From contig CABYCY010000002.1 in NCBI GenBank assembly GCA_902517615.1, positions 56,755-120,754 on the forward strand: 64,000 bases of DNA, in the 5' to 3' direction. Shown piece after piece: positions 28,662 through 37,552 of the stretch; positions within the stretch are counted from its first letter, which is position 1; each line of letters opens with the position of its first letter. Under the pieces are notes generated by a model that did no database searches, had not been told where the DNA came from, and saw only the letters and a list, made by a program, of their open reading frames with translations. Both the position numbers and the translations under genes were made by a program. The DNA comes from an uncultured Pelagibacteraceae bacterium (lineage in GTDB: Bacteria; Pseudomonadota; Alphaproteobacteria; Pelagibacterales; Pelagibacteraceae).

Positions 28662-28883
28662 ATGCAAAATCAAGAAATAGTCAAAATAATAGAAAATCTT
28701 AAAGGTAAAAGAAGCTATGAGGAAAAAAGAGCATCTAAATTAGGCTTTGCTTCTCTATATGATTACTTTGAAGATAAAATTTCAAAAAAGCAAAAAGCTA
28801 TTGAAAACGAACAAAAAGAATTAGAAACTTCAAAAGCTGATGAACAACCAAAAGCTAATAAAAAAAGCTGTAGTTGTTGTTAA
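28662..28883 (+). CDS. Small Lys/Glu-rich protein with Cys-rich C terminus
   Basis: A 73-residue soluble protein: MQNQEIVKIIENLKGKRSYE, then a charged helical middle and the tail SCSCC. The KRSYEEKRASKLGFASLYDYFED stretch looks like a conserved folded motif, and the terminal Cys cluster could bind metal. It sits 30 nt after umuC and 4 nt before the BKACE gene. I do not recognise its family. Confidence 0.7.
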   Translation: MQNQEIVKIIENLKGKRSYEEKRASKLGFASLYDYFEDKISKKQKAIENEQKELETSKADEQPKANKKSCSCC

Positions 28884-28887
28884 ATGA

Positions 28888-29673
28888 ATGAGCTTTTATA
28901 AACCAGAAAAGTTACCAAAATTAATGGTAGCTCCAAATGGGGCTAGAAAAGTAAAAAAAGATCACCCAGCTATACCATTGACAATTAGTGAGATAGTGGC
29001 AACAGCAAAATCTTGTAGCAATGCTGGCGCAGAAGCAATGCATTTTCATGTAAGAGATAAAGATGGTCAGCATGTATTAGATGCAGGACTTTATAAAGAA
29101 ACGCTAAATGAGTTAGAGCATCAAGTGCCAAGTATGCATATACAAATTACAACCGAAGCAATTGGAAAATATTCCCCAACAGAAATGAGAAAAGTTGCGT
29201 ATGATGTTGAACCTCCAGGTATATCAATTGGAACAGCAGAATTAATTTCCTCTAGAAAACCTGAAATAGAAGATGTTAAACTTTATAAATATTTAACTGA
29301 AGCTGGAATAAAAATTCAAAATATACTTTATCAACCTGAAGATATAGATCTCTTAATTGATTTATTTAATAAAGCAAATATTCAAATAAATGATGCTTGG
29401 TGTTTATTTGTTATAGGTCATTATAGCGGAAGGGTAAGTTATCCAGAAAATATTCTGCCATTTATAAAAAAAATGGAAAAAAATAAAATAAATCTTGATT
29501 GGGCTATATGCGCTTTTGGCAAAGAGGAAATTAATTGTCTAGAAAAAGCTATTAGTCTTGGAGGCAAACTAAGAGTTGGATTTGAAAATTCATTATTTAT
29601 GCCTAATGGAGAAATCGCACCAGATAATCATACGAAAGTTGATAGTATAAATAAATTGTTTAAATTAAGTTAA
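28888..29673 (+). CDS. BKACE-family (DUF849) beta-keto acid cleavage enzyme
   Basis: A 261-residue TIM-barrel enzyme of the 3-keto-5-aminohexanoate cleavage family, which splits beta-keto acids with acetyl-CoA. Zinc ligands appear in AMHFHVRDKDGQHVLDA near residue 48. PNGARKVKKDHPAIPLT at the start and KLRVGFENS near the end are typical. Which beta-keto acid is used cannot be told. It converges on the flavin hydroxylase gene, overlapping by 9 nt, and may serve the same catabolic cluster. Confidence 0.88.
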   Translation: MSFYKPEKLPKLMVAPNGARKVKKDHPAIPLTISEIVATAKSCSNAGAEAMHFHVRDKDGQHVLDAGLYKETLNELEHQVPSMHIQITTEAIGKYSPTEMRKVAYDVEPPGISIGTAELISSRKPEIEDVKLYKYLTEAGIKIQNILYQPEDIDLLIDLFNKANIQINDAWCLFVIGHYSGRVSYPENILPFIKKMEKNKINLDWAICAFGKEEINCLEKAISLGGKLRVGFENSLFMPNGEIAPDNHTKVDSINKLFKLS

Positions 29674-31125
29674 AAAATATAAACTCTTATTTAAATAATA
29701 TTTAAAATCTTTGACTGATTTACAAGAAGAAAGAATAAATCTATCTGGTCTTACAATTACTGCTTTAGAATTAGAATTTTCAAAAAAAGTTTCTAAGTTC
29801 TTATTATTTTTTGGTTGTACAAAATTTAATTTTTTTGAAATATTTTTTTTAATTTCTTTTGATAATATTAGAATTGGTTTTAAAGAGAATTTAACATCTA
29901 GTGATTTTCCATCCCTTATATTAAATTGAGGAAAGATTTTTCCTCGATTTTTATCCTTACTTAATCCTAAACCTTTACCTAATTTAGGTTTAATAGATTT
30001 CATACTTTGTTTTCCATCAGGTGTAGAAGAAACCTCTCCAGTAATATTAGAAGTTCCGATAGCATTAACAAATTCGCCCATTTTAGCGGTCGTTTTAATG
30101 TACTCTTTAACATTTGAATACCTTTCAGATTGATATGTATTAAGAAGTTTTTCATCATGATTATTTTTTAAACAATAAGCAATTTTCCAGGCTAAATTTG
30201 AAACGTCTCTTATACCAGCGCACATTCCTTGACCCATAAAAGGTGGCATTAAATGAGCCGCATCACCTGCTAGAAAAACTCTACCTTTCCTCCACTTTTT
30301 TGAAATTGCTGATTGAAATGTATAGATAGTTTTTCTTTCCATAAAAGCATCTCTTGGCTTTAACCATGGTTTAAGGAAGTTCCAGATATATGAATTTGAT
30401 AAAACTTGTTTTTCGCTTTCACTATTGTGAATTGCAAATTCCCAACGTCTTCTTTTCCCTACATTTCGACAATAAGTTGCTGGTCTTTTTGTATTAGAAT
30501 ATTGAATGGTTCTATCTGGTAATTCTTTTTTATCTTTTTTTAATATAAGATCTATAACAGCCCATTTCTGAGTGAATCCAAGGTTTTGAAATTTTGATTT
30601 TATTTTTTTTCTAATAGTTGAATTGGCACCATCACAACCAACAATATATTTTGAAGCTACTTCTTGAATTTTTTTATTATTAACATTCTCTAAAATTATT
30701 TTTACTAAATTTTTATTCTCTTTAAGACTAACAACCTTTGTATTTTGCATTATCGATACTTTTTTAAAGTTTTTAAGTCTTCTTCTAAGGTTTCTTTCTA
30801 AATCAGGTTGATGAAATCTATAACTTGGATACCAACCATTTTCAGTTATTGATCTTGGTCTTGGCCAATCTAATACTACTTTATTTTTTGAATTTACAAA
30901 TTTAGTTCCTTTATTAATAATTGTATATTTTAAAAATTTATCTGTAATTCCTATCGTCTGGAAAACTCTCATAATTTCATCATCAAAATGAACGGCTCTT
31001 GGTAAAGGATAGAAACTTTTTTCTTTTTCAATTATTAAAATAGAAAAACCATGTAATGCTAAAAGATTAGCTAAAGTACCTCCTGTTGGTCCAAGACCTG
31101 TAATTACAACATCATACTTTTTCAT
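29665..31125 (-). CDS. FAD-dependent aromatic-ring hydroxylase (MhpA/PheA-like)
   Basis: A 486-residue class-A flavoprotein monooxygenase. FAD-binding motifs are GLGPTGGTLANLLALHG near the N terminus, IVGCDGANSTIRKKI near 165, and RVFLAGDAAHLMPPFMGQGM near 285. The family inserts oxygen into phenolic rings using NAD(P)H. It is followed on the same strand, upstream, by the extradiol-type dioxygenase, so it probably prepares a catechol-like substrate. The true substrate is unknown; the C-terminal thioredoxin-like region is short. Confidence 0.88.
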   Translation of the reverse strand: MKKYDVVITGLGPTGGTLANLLALHGFSILIIEKEKSFYPLPRAVHFDDEIMRVFQTIGITDKFLKYTIINKGTKFVNSKNKVVLDWPRPRSITENGWYPSYRFHQPDLERNLRRRLKNFKKVSIMQNTKVVSLKENKNLVKIILENVNNKKIQEVASKYIVGCDGANSTIRKKIKSKFQNLGFTQKWAVIDLILKKDKKELPDRTIQYSNTKRPATYCRNVGKRRRWEFAIHNSESEKQVLSNSYIWNFLKPWLKPRDAFMERKTIYTFQSAISKKWRKGRVFLAGDAAHLMPPFMGQGMCAGIRDVSNLAWKIAYCLKNNHDEKLLNTYQSERYSNVKEYIKTTAKMGEFVNAIGTSNITGEVSSTPDGKQSMKSIKPKLGKGLGLSKDKNRGKIFPQFNIRDGKSLDVKFSLKPILILSKEIKKNISKKLNFVQPKNNKNLETFFENSNSKAVIVRPDRFILSSCKSVKDFKYYLNKSLYFLT

Positions 31126-31144
31126 TTACAAAATAATAATTCTC

Positions 31145-32119
31145 TTATTTTTTGTTTATAGTATTTGAATATAACCAAGGACAATCAATAAACAGAGGTG
31201 CTTGTTTTCCTTCTGAGGCAGTTTCTAATCTTTTATTTCTAAATTTCATTCTTTCCTCATCGGGCAAGTAAAGTCTTTCATGACCCCAAAAACTTGGCCC
31301 TTCAAAAGTTTCTATTGGTTGCCACGTTTTAGGATCTATAATTCTGCCACCCCAACCATTTTCAATAAAAAATCCTGATGGAGTTATAGAATAAAACGAT
31401 GTCATATAATCATTAGTGTGCCTTCCAAGAGTATAAGCGATCTTATTATCTTCATATTGAAGCAGGTCATATCCTTGACCAACATCATCAAGACTATTGT
31501 ATTCTACCATGAAATGGTGAAATCCTGTTCTACCAGATCCAAATAATGCTAAACTGTGATGTCTTTCATTTACATGAAAAAAACACAAAGAAATTGGTGT
31601 ATGGCTGTAATCACTGATTTTAAAACCAAGTACTTCTGTGTAAAAAGGTATTAAATCGTCAACTTTTTTAACATGAATAACTGCATGCCCCATTCCCAAT
31701 GCGCCTGTTTTAAATCCAGAAATTGGACGAGCTGGTTGAAAAGGATCTGTATCATTCATAGGCCTATATACAAGCTCAATCCTGTTTCCTTGAGGATCAT
31801 CAAAATAAATTAAATCTTCAACAAATCTTTTATCAGCAAATAAAGTTTTACCTTGATGAACTTGAATTTTATTTTTTTCTAACTTTGATGCAAAAGATAA
31901 TAAATCCTCTTTTGTGTCTACTTCCCAACCCATAAATCCAAGATTATCACCTGCATCACCTGTTATTGTTAATCTTTGTTTTTGATCATCCATTCTAAAA
32001 GATAGAGTATCGTTACCTCTGTCAATAAGCTGCATTCCCAAACTTTTTTGAGTGTAATCTGACCAGTCTTCAAATTTATCTGAATTAACTCCAATATAAC
32101 TAAGAGCTTTTATAGCCAT
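31145..32119 (-). CDS. Two-domain extradiol ring-cleavage dioxygenase (BphC-like, VOC family)
   Basis: A 324-residue type-I extradiol dioxygenase. The second domain supplies the facial triad: His in GMGHAVIHVKK (about 145), His in TGFHHFMVEY (about 201-202) and Glu in GFFIENGWGGR (about 253). Second-shell residues also match: HVNERHHSL, GRHTNDYMTSFY. It opens a catechol-type ring next to the hydroxyl pair. Co-directional with the hydroxylase, the TRAP binding protein and the FAH hydrolase. Confidence 0.88.
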   Translation of the reverse strand: MAIKALSYIGVNSDKFEDWSDYTQKSLGMQLIDRGNDTLSFRMDDQKQRLTITGDAGDNLGFMGWEVDTKEDLLSFASKLEKNKIQVHQGKTLFADKRFVEDLIYFDDPQGNRIELVYRPMNDTDPFQPARPISGFKTGALGMGHAVIHVKKVDDLIPFYTEVLGFKISDYSHTPISLCFFHVNERHHSLALFGSGRTGFHHFMVEYNSLDDVGQGYDLLQYEDNKIAYTLGRHTNDYMTSFYSITPSGFFIENGWGGRIIDPKTWQPIETFEGPSFWGHERLYLPDEERMKFRNKRLETASEGKQAPLFIDCPWLYSNTINKK

Positions 32120-32143
32120 TTAAAATTTTCCTAAAATTTAATT

Positions 32144-32169
32144 GAGCCCACTCTTATGTGGGCTCAAGA
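32144..32169 (-). terminator. Strong stem-loop after the TRAP binding-protein gene
   Basis: Ten-bp perfect stem TTGAGCCCAC/GTGGGCTCAA with a 6-nt loop, between the dctP stop and the dioxygenase start. On the minus strand it is followed only by a mixed UUAAAUUUU tract, so it may partly terminate or may protect the 3' end of dctP mRNA rather than end transcription fully. Confidence 0.75.
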
Positions 32170-32178
32170 ATGATTTTT

Positions 32179-33192
32179 TTAGCCTTCTATTGCAGTAATG
32201 ATTTGTCTCGCTCTTTTTAGAACTGCGTCACCATCAAGGCCTTTGCCGCTCATTTCTTTTAACCAATCTGACTCTATTGGTGCCAAGATTTTTTTGTATT
32301 CAGCAATAACATCATCTGATGCAATAATGATTTCGTGACCATCTCTTTTTGAGATTTCAGTTTTCATCTTAGCATTTTGATTATCAATTAAACTAGATGC
32401 CCAATCACCAAAAGCATGTCCGCTAAATTTATTTATACAAGCCTGTGCTCCAGCTGATAAGCCATTAAACTTATCTTCGTTCATAATTAAACCAAACGTT
32501 GCATTTGTTAGATTAACTTCAGTATGATATTTGGTTACATCAAATAATCTAAAAGATCCTACTGCTGTATATGGAAAAGGAGTTCCATCTACTACTCCTT
32601 TGCTCAAAGCTTCAGAAGTTCCAGGTGCAGGAACTTTTACTCCTGTTGCGCCCAAAGTCTTTAAAATTGTTCCAGCAATTTTGCTTGGAACTCTCATTTT
32701 CTTCCCTTTAAAATCTGCAGGTCTAACAACTTTTGTATCTTTCATATGAATTTGATACCCAGGATTAGAATGAAGTCCTATCACTTTAATTCCTGCCATT
32801 TCTTTATCTAAATATCCTTCGTTAAACATAGTATTAAGAGCCGTTGTTCCAGCTTTTGAACTTTTAGTTAGAAATGGTAATTCAATTACTGAACTTAAAG
32901 GAAATTGACCTCCGATGTATCCTAAAACTGTCCATGAAATATCTGCAACACCTGATGTTACAATATCATATTGTTTAGGAGGACTTCCCAATACTCCACC
33001 AGCATACATTTTTACATTTAATGCTCCAGCTGAACACTGGTTAACTTTTGTTGCCCAAGCTGCAAGAATTTTACTTGCTATAAATGCTTTTGGCGGTTCA
33101 AAAGTTGCTAACTTAAGCTCTGTTGCTGAAGATGCACTAACTATGCTGAATGAAAAAATTCCAATAATTAATCCTACTAATTTTTTTTTCAT
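32179..33192 (-). CDS. TRAP transporter substrate-binding protein (DctP family)
   Basis: A 337-residue periplasmic protein with a Sec signal peptide (cleavage after SSA near residue 23). DctP landmarks: LATFEPPKAFIASKILAAWA, AGGVLGSPPKQYDIVTSGVADISW, and the FKGKKMRVPSKIAGTILKTLGATGV block with the conserved carboxylate-binding Arg. It captures an organic acid for the DctQM permease encoded divergently beyond the FAH gene. The ligand is presumably an aromatic or related acid given the neighbours. Confidence 0.9.
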   Translation of the reverse strand: MKKKLVGLIIGIFSFSIVSASSATELKLATFEPPKAFIASKILAAWATKVNQCSAGALNVKMYAGGVLGSPPKQYDIVTSGVADISWTVLGYIGGQFPLSSVIELPFLTKSSKAGTTALNTMFNEGYLDKEMAGIKVIGLHSNPGYQIHMKDTKVVRPADFKGKKMRVPSKIAGTILKTLGATGVKVPAPGTSEALSKGVVDGTPFPYTAVGSFRLFDVTKYHTEVNLTNATFGLIMNEDKFNGLSAGAQACINKFSGHAFGDWASSLIDNQNAKMKTEISKRDGHEIIIASDDVIAEYKKILAPIESDWLKEMSGKGLDGDAVLKRARQIITAIEG

Positions 33193-33242
33193 AAAATTAT
33201 CCCTTTGTTGTTTAAAATTATTCTAAAATACTAACGTGAAAT

Positions 33243-34094
33243 TTAAATTATTTCATCTTTAATTGTGTTAGATAAAACACCAATTTCAGTGACCTCTACC
33301 TCAACTTTATCACCAGGTTTCATGAAAACAGGTGGATTTCTCTTAAATCCAACACCCCCAGGAGTGCCTGTAACCAATACATCTCCTGCTCTCCAAGCCA
33401 TTGCCTTTGAAACATATGAAATCAATATTGGAATATCAAAAATTAACTGACTTAATTTTGCATTTTGCATGACTTCCCCATTTAATCTTGTTTTAAGGGT
33501 AAGCTCTTTATAATCTTTAATATCTTCTGCAAGAACCATGTGAGGTCCAAAGCTTCCAGTTTTTTCAAAATTTTTTCCCATTCCAAATTGTCTTGTGTGT
33601 CTTTGCCAATCTCTGATTGTGCTTTCATTGTAGCAAGAATAACCAACTATATGATTTAAAGCATCTTCGGGTTTAACATGTTTACCTGCCTCTCCCATAA
33701 TTACTGCCATCTCTCCTTCAAAATCTAAATTATCAGAAGCAATTGGTCTTTGTATTGCTTGTAAATGTGCGGTTTGACTTTCTGGAAAACGATGAAAGAT
33801 AACCGGGTTTTCTTCAACCGTTCTATTAGTTTCTTTCACATGTTCGCTATAATTTAAACCTACGCAAATTATCTTTCCAGGATTAGGAATTAAAGGTAAA
33901 TACTCAATTTCATCAACACCCAAGTTACCAGGGTTTGAGCCAGCATATTTTTTAGCTTCGGAGATACCATTTATAGAAATAAGATCTTTTAAAGTATGCG
34001 CTCCAGATATTTTATCAGTAAGGTCTGTAATTAAATTATTGTCTAAAATACCAAATTTGTGTTTTGACTCATGTAAAAAGGAAATAAATTTCAT
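33243..34094 (-). CDS. Fumarylacetoacetate hydrolase-family protein
   Basis: A 283-residue FAH-fold enzyme. KIICVGLNYSEHVKETNR near residue 75, the metal-binding DFEGEMAVIMGE near 125, GYSCYNESTIRDWQRHTRQF and VTGTPGGVGFKRNPP identify it. Family members hydrolyse or decarboxylate the acyl products of ring cleavage. It stands between the two halves of a TRAP system, 81 bp from the divergent dctQ, which fits a role in degrading the imported compound. Confidence 0.9.
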   Translation of the reverse strand: MKFISFLHESKHKFGILDNNLITDLTDKISGAHTLKDLISINGISEAKKYAGSNPGNLGVDEIEYLPLIPNPGKIICVGLNYSEHVKETNRTVEENPVIFHRFPESQTAHLQAIQRPIASDNLDFEGEMAVIMGEAGKHVKPEDALNHIVGYSCYNESTIRDWQRHTRQFGMGKNFEKTGSFGPHMVLAEDIKDYKELTLKTRLNGEVMQNAKLSQLIFDIPILISYVSKAMAWRAGDVLVTGTPGGVGFKRNPPVFMKPGDKVEVEVTEIGVLSNTIKDEII

Positions 34095-34175
34095 AACTAA
34101 TACTTTCTGTTTAAAACAAACCTTATATGCTAATGTTTAATAAAATTGAAGAGACATTTTTATAAAATATAAAAA

Positions 34176-34655
34176 ATGAATAAAATATTTGATTATTCAG
34201 CAATTGCTTCTGGAATAATACTTTTATTATTATCAGTGTTAACATTTTGTGATGTCTTTGGACGAAGATTTTTAAATTCACCAGTTACTGGTACGATTGA
34301 ACTAGTTGAAATTGGAATGGCTTTAGTTGCATTTCTTGCAATGCCTAGAGCTTTTTTTTTAAATGCAAATGTTTCAGCAGATTTTATTAATAATTTAAAT
34401 TTAGGAAGATTTAAAACCTATCTAATAATTCTTAAATTCATTTTAATGATAATAATTATGTCTTTAATGGCTTATGCAACTACAAAAACTTCAATAAAAT
34501 TTATGGGTAATGAAAGAGTTACTCTTGATTTAGAATTATATTTTTATCCATTTTATTTTATCTCCTCATTAGGAATGTGGTTAAGTGTACTTGCAATTAT
34601 TATTTGGTTTATAAAAGCTTTATCTGAAACTAACGCAAAACTGAAAGATATATAG
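34176..34655 (+). CDS. TRAP transporter small permease (DctQ)
   Basis: A 159-residue protein with four hydrophobic helices and the DctQ-typical FCDVFGRRFLNSPVTGTIELVEIGM segment. The membrane partner of DctM. It ends directly at the dctM start and shares the divergent 81-bp promoter region with the FAH gene. Confidence 0.9.
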   Translation: MNKIFDYSAIASGIILLLLSVLTFCDVFGRRFLNSPVTGTIELVEIGMALVAFLAMPRAFFLNANVSADFINNLNLGRFKTYLIILKFILMIIIMSLMAYATTKTSIKFMGNERVTLDLELYFYPFYFISSLGMWLSVLAIIIWFIKALSETNAKLKDI

Positions 34656-35965
34656 TGGAAATGGATCCAATTATAAATGGTGGTATAGCATTTGCTGCTG
34701 TCTTAATACTAATGGTCTTAAATATTCCAATTGGAATTGCAATGTTACTTGTAGGATTTACAGGTTTTGCATTAATTTCTGGATTTGATCCTGCAATTTT
34801 TGTATTGGGTACCGCTCCTTTTGATGCAGTATCAAAATATACTTTATCTGTACTTCCTCTTTTTGTTTTAATGGGAAATCTTGCAAACAGCGCTAATTTA
34901 TCAAGGAATTTATATGATGCTGCTTACGCAGTAGTTGGTCATTATAAAGGTGGATTAGCAATGTCTACTGTAGGTGCTTGTGCGGGCTTTGGAATGATAT
35001 GTGGTTCTTCAATTGCTACAGCAGCAACGATGTCTCAAATGGCTGGACCTGAAATGAAAAGACATGGTTACAGTGATGCTTTAATAAGTGGTTCAATAGC
35101 ATCTGGAGGAACATTAGGAATTATTATTCCACCAAGCGTCATTCTAGTAATTTATGCATATCTAACAGAACAGTCTGTTCAAGAGCTTTTCTTTGCAGCA
35201 TTAATACCTGGATTGATAGCTGTGATTTTATACATGATAGCAATTAGAGTTTATCTCATAATTTATCCTTCTCATGGTGGACATGGAAATAAAATGCCAC
35301 TTAAAGAAAGAATTGCAGCGATTACAAAAGTTTTTCCAATTTTTTTAATCTTTGCAATAATTATGGGTGGTCTTTATCTCGGTTTCTTTACCGCAACTGA
35401 AAGTGCTGCGGTTGGTGTTGTATTAGTTTTATTATTTATCTTAGTGAGAGGTCAACTAACTCTTAACTTATTAAAAGAAGCTTTGTGGACAACAATTAAA
35501 ACAGTAGGTTCTTTATATTTAATAGTAATAGGTGCTAGTATTTTTAATTATTTAATTACAGTAACCCAATTACCTTTTGCAGTCGTTGATTTTATAAATC
35601 ATTTAGAGCTTACACCTTTAGGAATTATTCTAGTTATTTGTGTTATTTATTTAGTTCTTGGAACTGTAATGGACTCACTAGCAATGCTATTCTTAACTAT
35701 TCCTGTTTTTTATCCAGTAATAGTTGATGCAGGAATTGACCCAGTTTGGTTTGGTATTTTTGCAGTTATAGTTGTTGAATTTGGATTAATTTCACCACCC
35801 GTTGGCATGAATTTATTTGTCATTAAAGGCGTGATGCAAAACACCCCTCTTCAAACTATATGGTTTGGAACTGTTCCTTTTTTAATAACAGATGTAATTA
35901 GACTTGCTTTGATTATTGCATTTCCTGCTATATGTTTGTATTTGCCTAGTTTAATGACACCTTAA
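34655..35965 (+). CDS. TRAP transporter large permease (DctM)
   Basis: A 436-residue polytopic permease with about 12 helices. DctM landmarks are FVLMGNLANSANLSRNLYDAA, GFGMICGSSIATAATMSQMAGPEMKRHGY, SGGTLGIIIPPSVILVIYA and the TATESAAVGV loop. Sodium-coupled uptake of the DctP ligand. The dctM coding end lies 3 nt from the convergent sulfatase stop, so this is the right border of the catabolic cluster. Confidence 0.93.
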   Translation: MEMDPIINGGIAFAAVLILMVLNIPIGIAMLLVGFTGFALISGFDPAIFVLGTAPFDAVSKYTLSVLPLFVLMGNLANSANLSRNLYDAAYAVVGHYKGGLAMSTVGACAGFGMICGSSIATAATMSQMAGPEMKRHGYSDALISGSIASGGTLGIIIPPSVILVIYAYLTEQSVQELFFAALIPGLIAVILYMIAIRVYLIIYPSHGGHGNKMPLKERIAAITKVFPIFLIFAIIMGGLYLGFFTATESAAVGVVLVLLFILVRGQLTLNLLKEALWTTIKTVGSLYLIVIGASIFNYLITVTQLPFAVVDFINHLELTPLGIILVICVIYLVLGTVMDSLAMLFLTIPVFYPVIVDAGIDPVWFGIFAVIVVEFGLISPPVGMNLFVIKGVMQNTPLQTIWFGTVPFLITDVIRLALIIAFPAICLYLPSLMTP

Positions 35966-35968
35966 TAA

Positions 35969-37552
35969 TTACCAAACCCCAATCATTATACCATCATCTT
36001 TAGTATAATCTCTTTCTTTAGTTACAAACTCATCAGTTGCTGCAACTCTATTTTTTCTATCTATTATTCTTTTAAGAAGTAATTCTTTCATTTCATCTCT
36101 AATTTTTGAATGTTTTTCAGATTTTCCCAAATCATTAAACTCATCAGGATCATTTTTTAAATCAAAAAGCTGAGGCTCAAATCCTTTATAATAAATATAT
36201 TTCCAATCATGATTTCTAATCATAAAAGCTCTTGCATCAGATGCTCCTAAGTTAAGTATTTTTCGAGCTTCATTAAATGAATAATCAATTTCACTAAAAA
36301 CAAAATCTTTCCAGTCTTTAGGATTTTCACCTTTTATTACTGGCATTAAAGAGTTTCCTTCTAATCTGTGTTTGCTAACTTTGCTTTCTACCGCATCTAA
36401 AAAAGTTGGAAGCAAATCAATCGCTTCAATAAATCTTTTTTCTTTGGTCCCTCTAGTTTTATCCGCATGTTCGCTTGGATCATAAATTATCATTGGTACT
36501 CTTACAGATTGCTCGTGAAATAATTCTTTCTCACCCAACCAATGATCTCCTTGGTAATCACCATGATCTGAAGCAAATACAATCATAGTGTCTTCCATGT
36601 GACCAGCATCTTTTAAAAACTTAAATAATCTTCCCAAATTATCATCAATTTGTTTAATTAAACCCATGTAACCAGATAAAACTGTGTTTCTAACTTCATC
36701 TTTTGAAAAAGTTTTGGAAATACTGTTTTCCATAAATGCTTTGTAAACTGGATGATCATTATTTTTCTCTGCATCATTTCTGTGCACAGGATAAAATTCA
36801 TTTTGAGAATACATATTATGATAAGGAGCTGGTGCCATATAAGGCCAATGCGGTTTAATATAGGATAAATGTAAAAACCAAGGTTTATCTTTACTCTCTT
36901 CTATAAATTCCATTGCACGATTAGTCATGAAAGCTGTTTCAGAATGTTTCTCTGGAATTCTTGCAGCTTTATTAGAATTTCTTAATCTCCAACCGCTTAA
37001 AATTTCTCCATTTTTACCTTCAGCAGAATTAGCCCAATCATTCCATGGATTGGGTCCATCGTATCCAAGTTTATTTAACCATTCGTTATAAGATAAAGTT
37101 TTTTTGGAATTTTTAATTTGATTATTTGGATGTAGTCCATCATCTCTTTCATAGGGATCAAAACCTGGTTCACTAATAACTAATCCTATTTCAGTATCTT
37201 TAGTAATACCAAGTCTACTCATACCATCTAAATCTGCTCTCATATGTGTTTTTCCAACTACACCTGTTCTTATTCCAGATTGACGTAAATAATCTCCAAT
37301 AGTTAATTCTCCAATTGGAAGTGGAACCTGGTTCCAAGTAGAACCATGACTAAAAACTGTTCTACCAGTGTAATAAGATGCTCTGGAAGGGCCACATACA
37401 GGTGATTGAACAAAAGCAGAAACGAACTGTACTCCTTTTTTTGCTAAACTATCAATGTTAGGAGTTTTTAAATGGGGATGTCCATAACAGGAAAGATAAT
37501 CCCATCTTAATTGATCAGCCATTATAAAAAGAATATTTTTAATTTTTTTCAT
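35969..37552 (-). CDS. Sulfatase-family hydrolase (alkaline phosphatase superfamily)
   Basis: A 527-residue enzyme with metal site IMADQLRWDYLSCYGH at the N terminus, the formylglycine motif C-G-P-S-R in SPVCGPSRASYYTGR near residue 53, and FASDHGDYQGDHWLGEK near 330. The Cys must be converted to formylglycine; no maturase is in this window. Targets could be sulfated glycans, but the same core occurs in choline sulfatases and phosphonate monoester hydrolases. No signal peptide is visible, so it may act in the cytoplasm. It follows the lyase-like gene without a gap. Confidence 0.88.
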   Translation of the reverse strand: MKKIKNILFIMADQLRWDYLSCYGHPHLKTPNIDSLAKKGVQFVSAFVQSPVCGPSRASYYTGRTVFSHGSTWNQVPLPIGELTIGDYLRQSGIRTGVVGKTHMRADLDGMSRLGITKDTEIGLVISEPGFDPYERDDGLHPNNQIKNSKKTLSYNEWLNKLGYDGPNPWNDWANSAEGKNGEILSGWRLRNSNKAARIPEKHSETAFMTNRAMEFIEESKDKPWFLHLSYIKPHWPYMAPAPYHNMYSQNEFYPVHRNDAEKNNDHPVYKAFMENSISKTFSKDEVRNTVLSGYMGLIKQIDDNLGRLFKFLKDAGHMEDTMIVFASDHGDYQGDHWLGEKELFHEQSVRVPMIIYDPSEHADKTRGTKEKRFIEAIDLLPTFLDAVESKVSKHRLEGNSLMPVIKGENPKDWKDFVFSEIDYSFNEARKILNLGASDARAFMIRNHDWKYIYYKGFEPQLFDLKNDPDEFNDLGKSEKHSKIRDEMKELLLKRIIDRKNRVAATDEFVTKERDYTKDDGIMIGVW

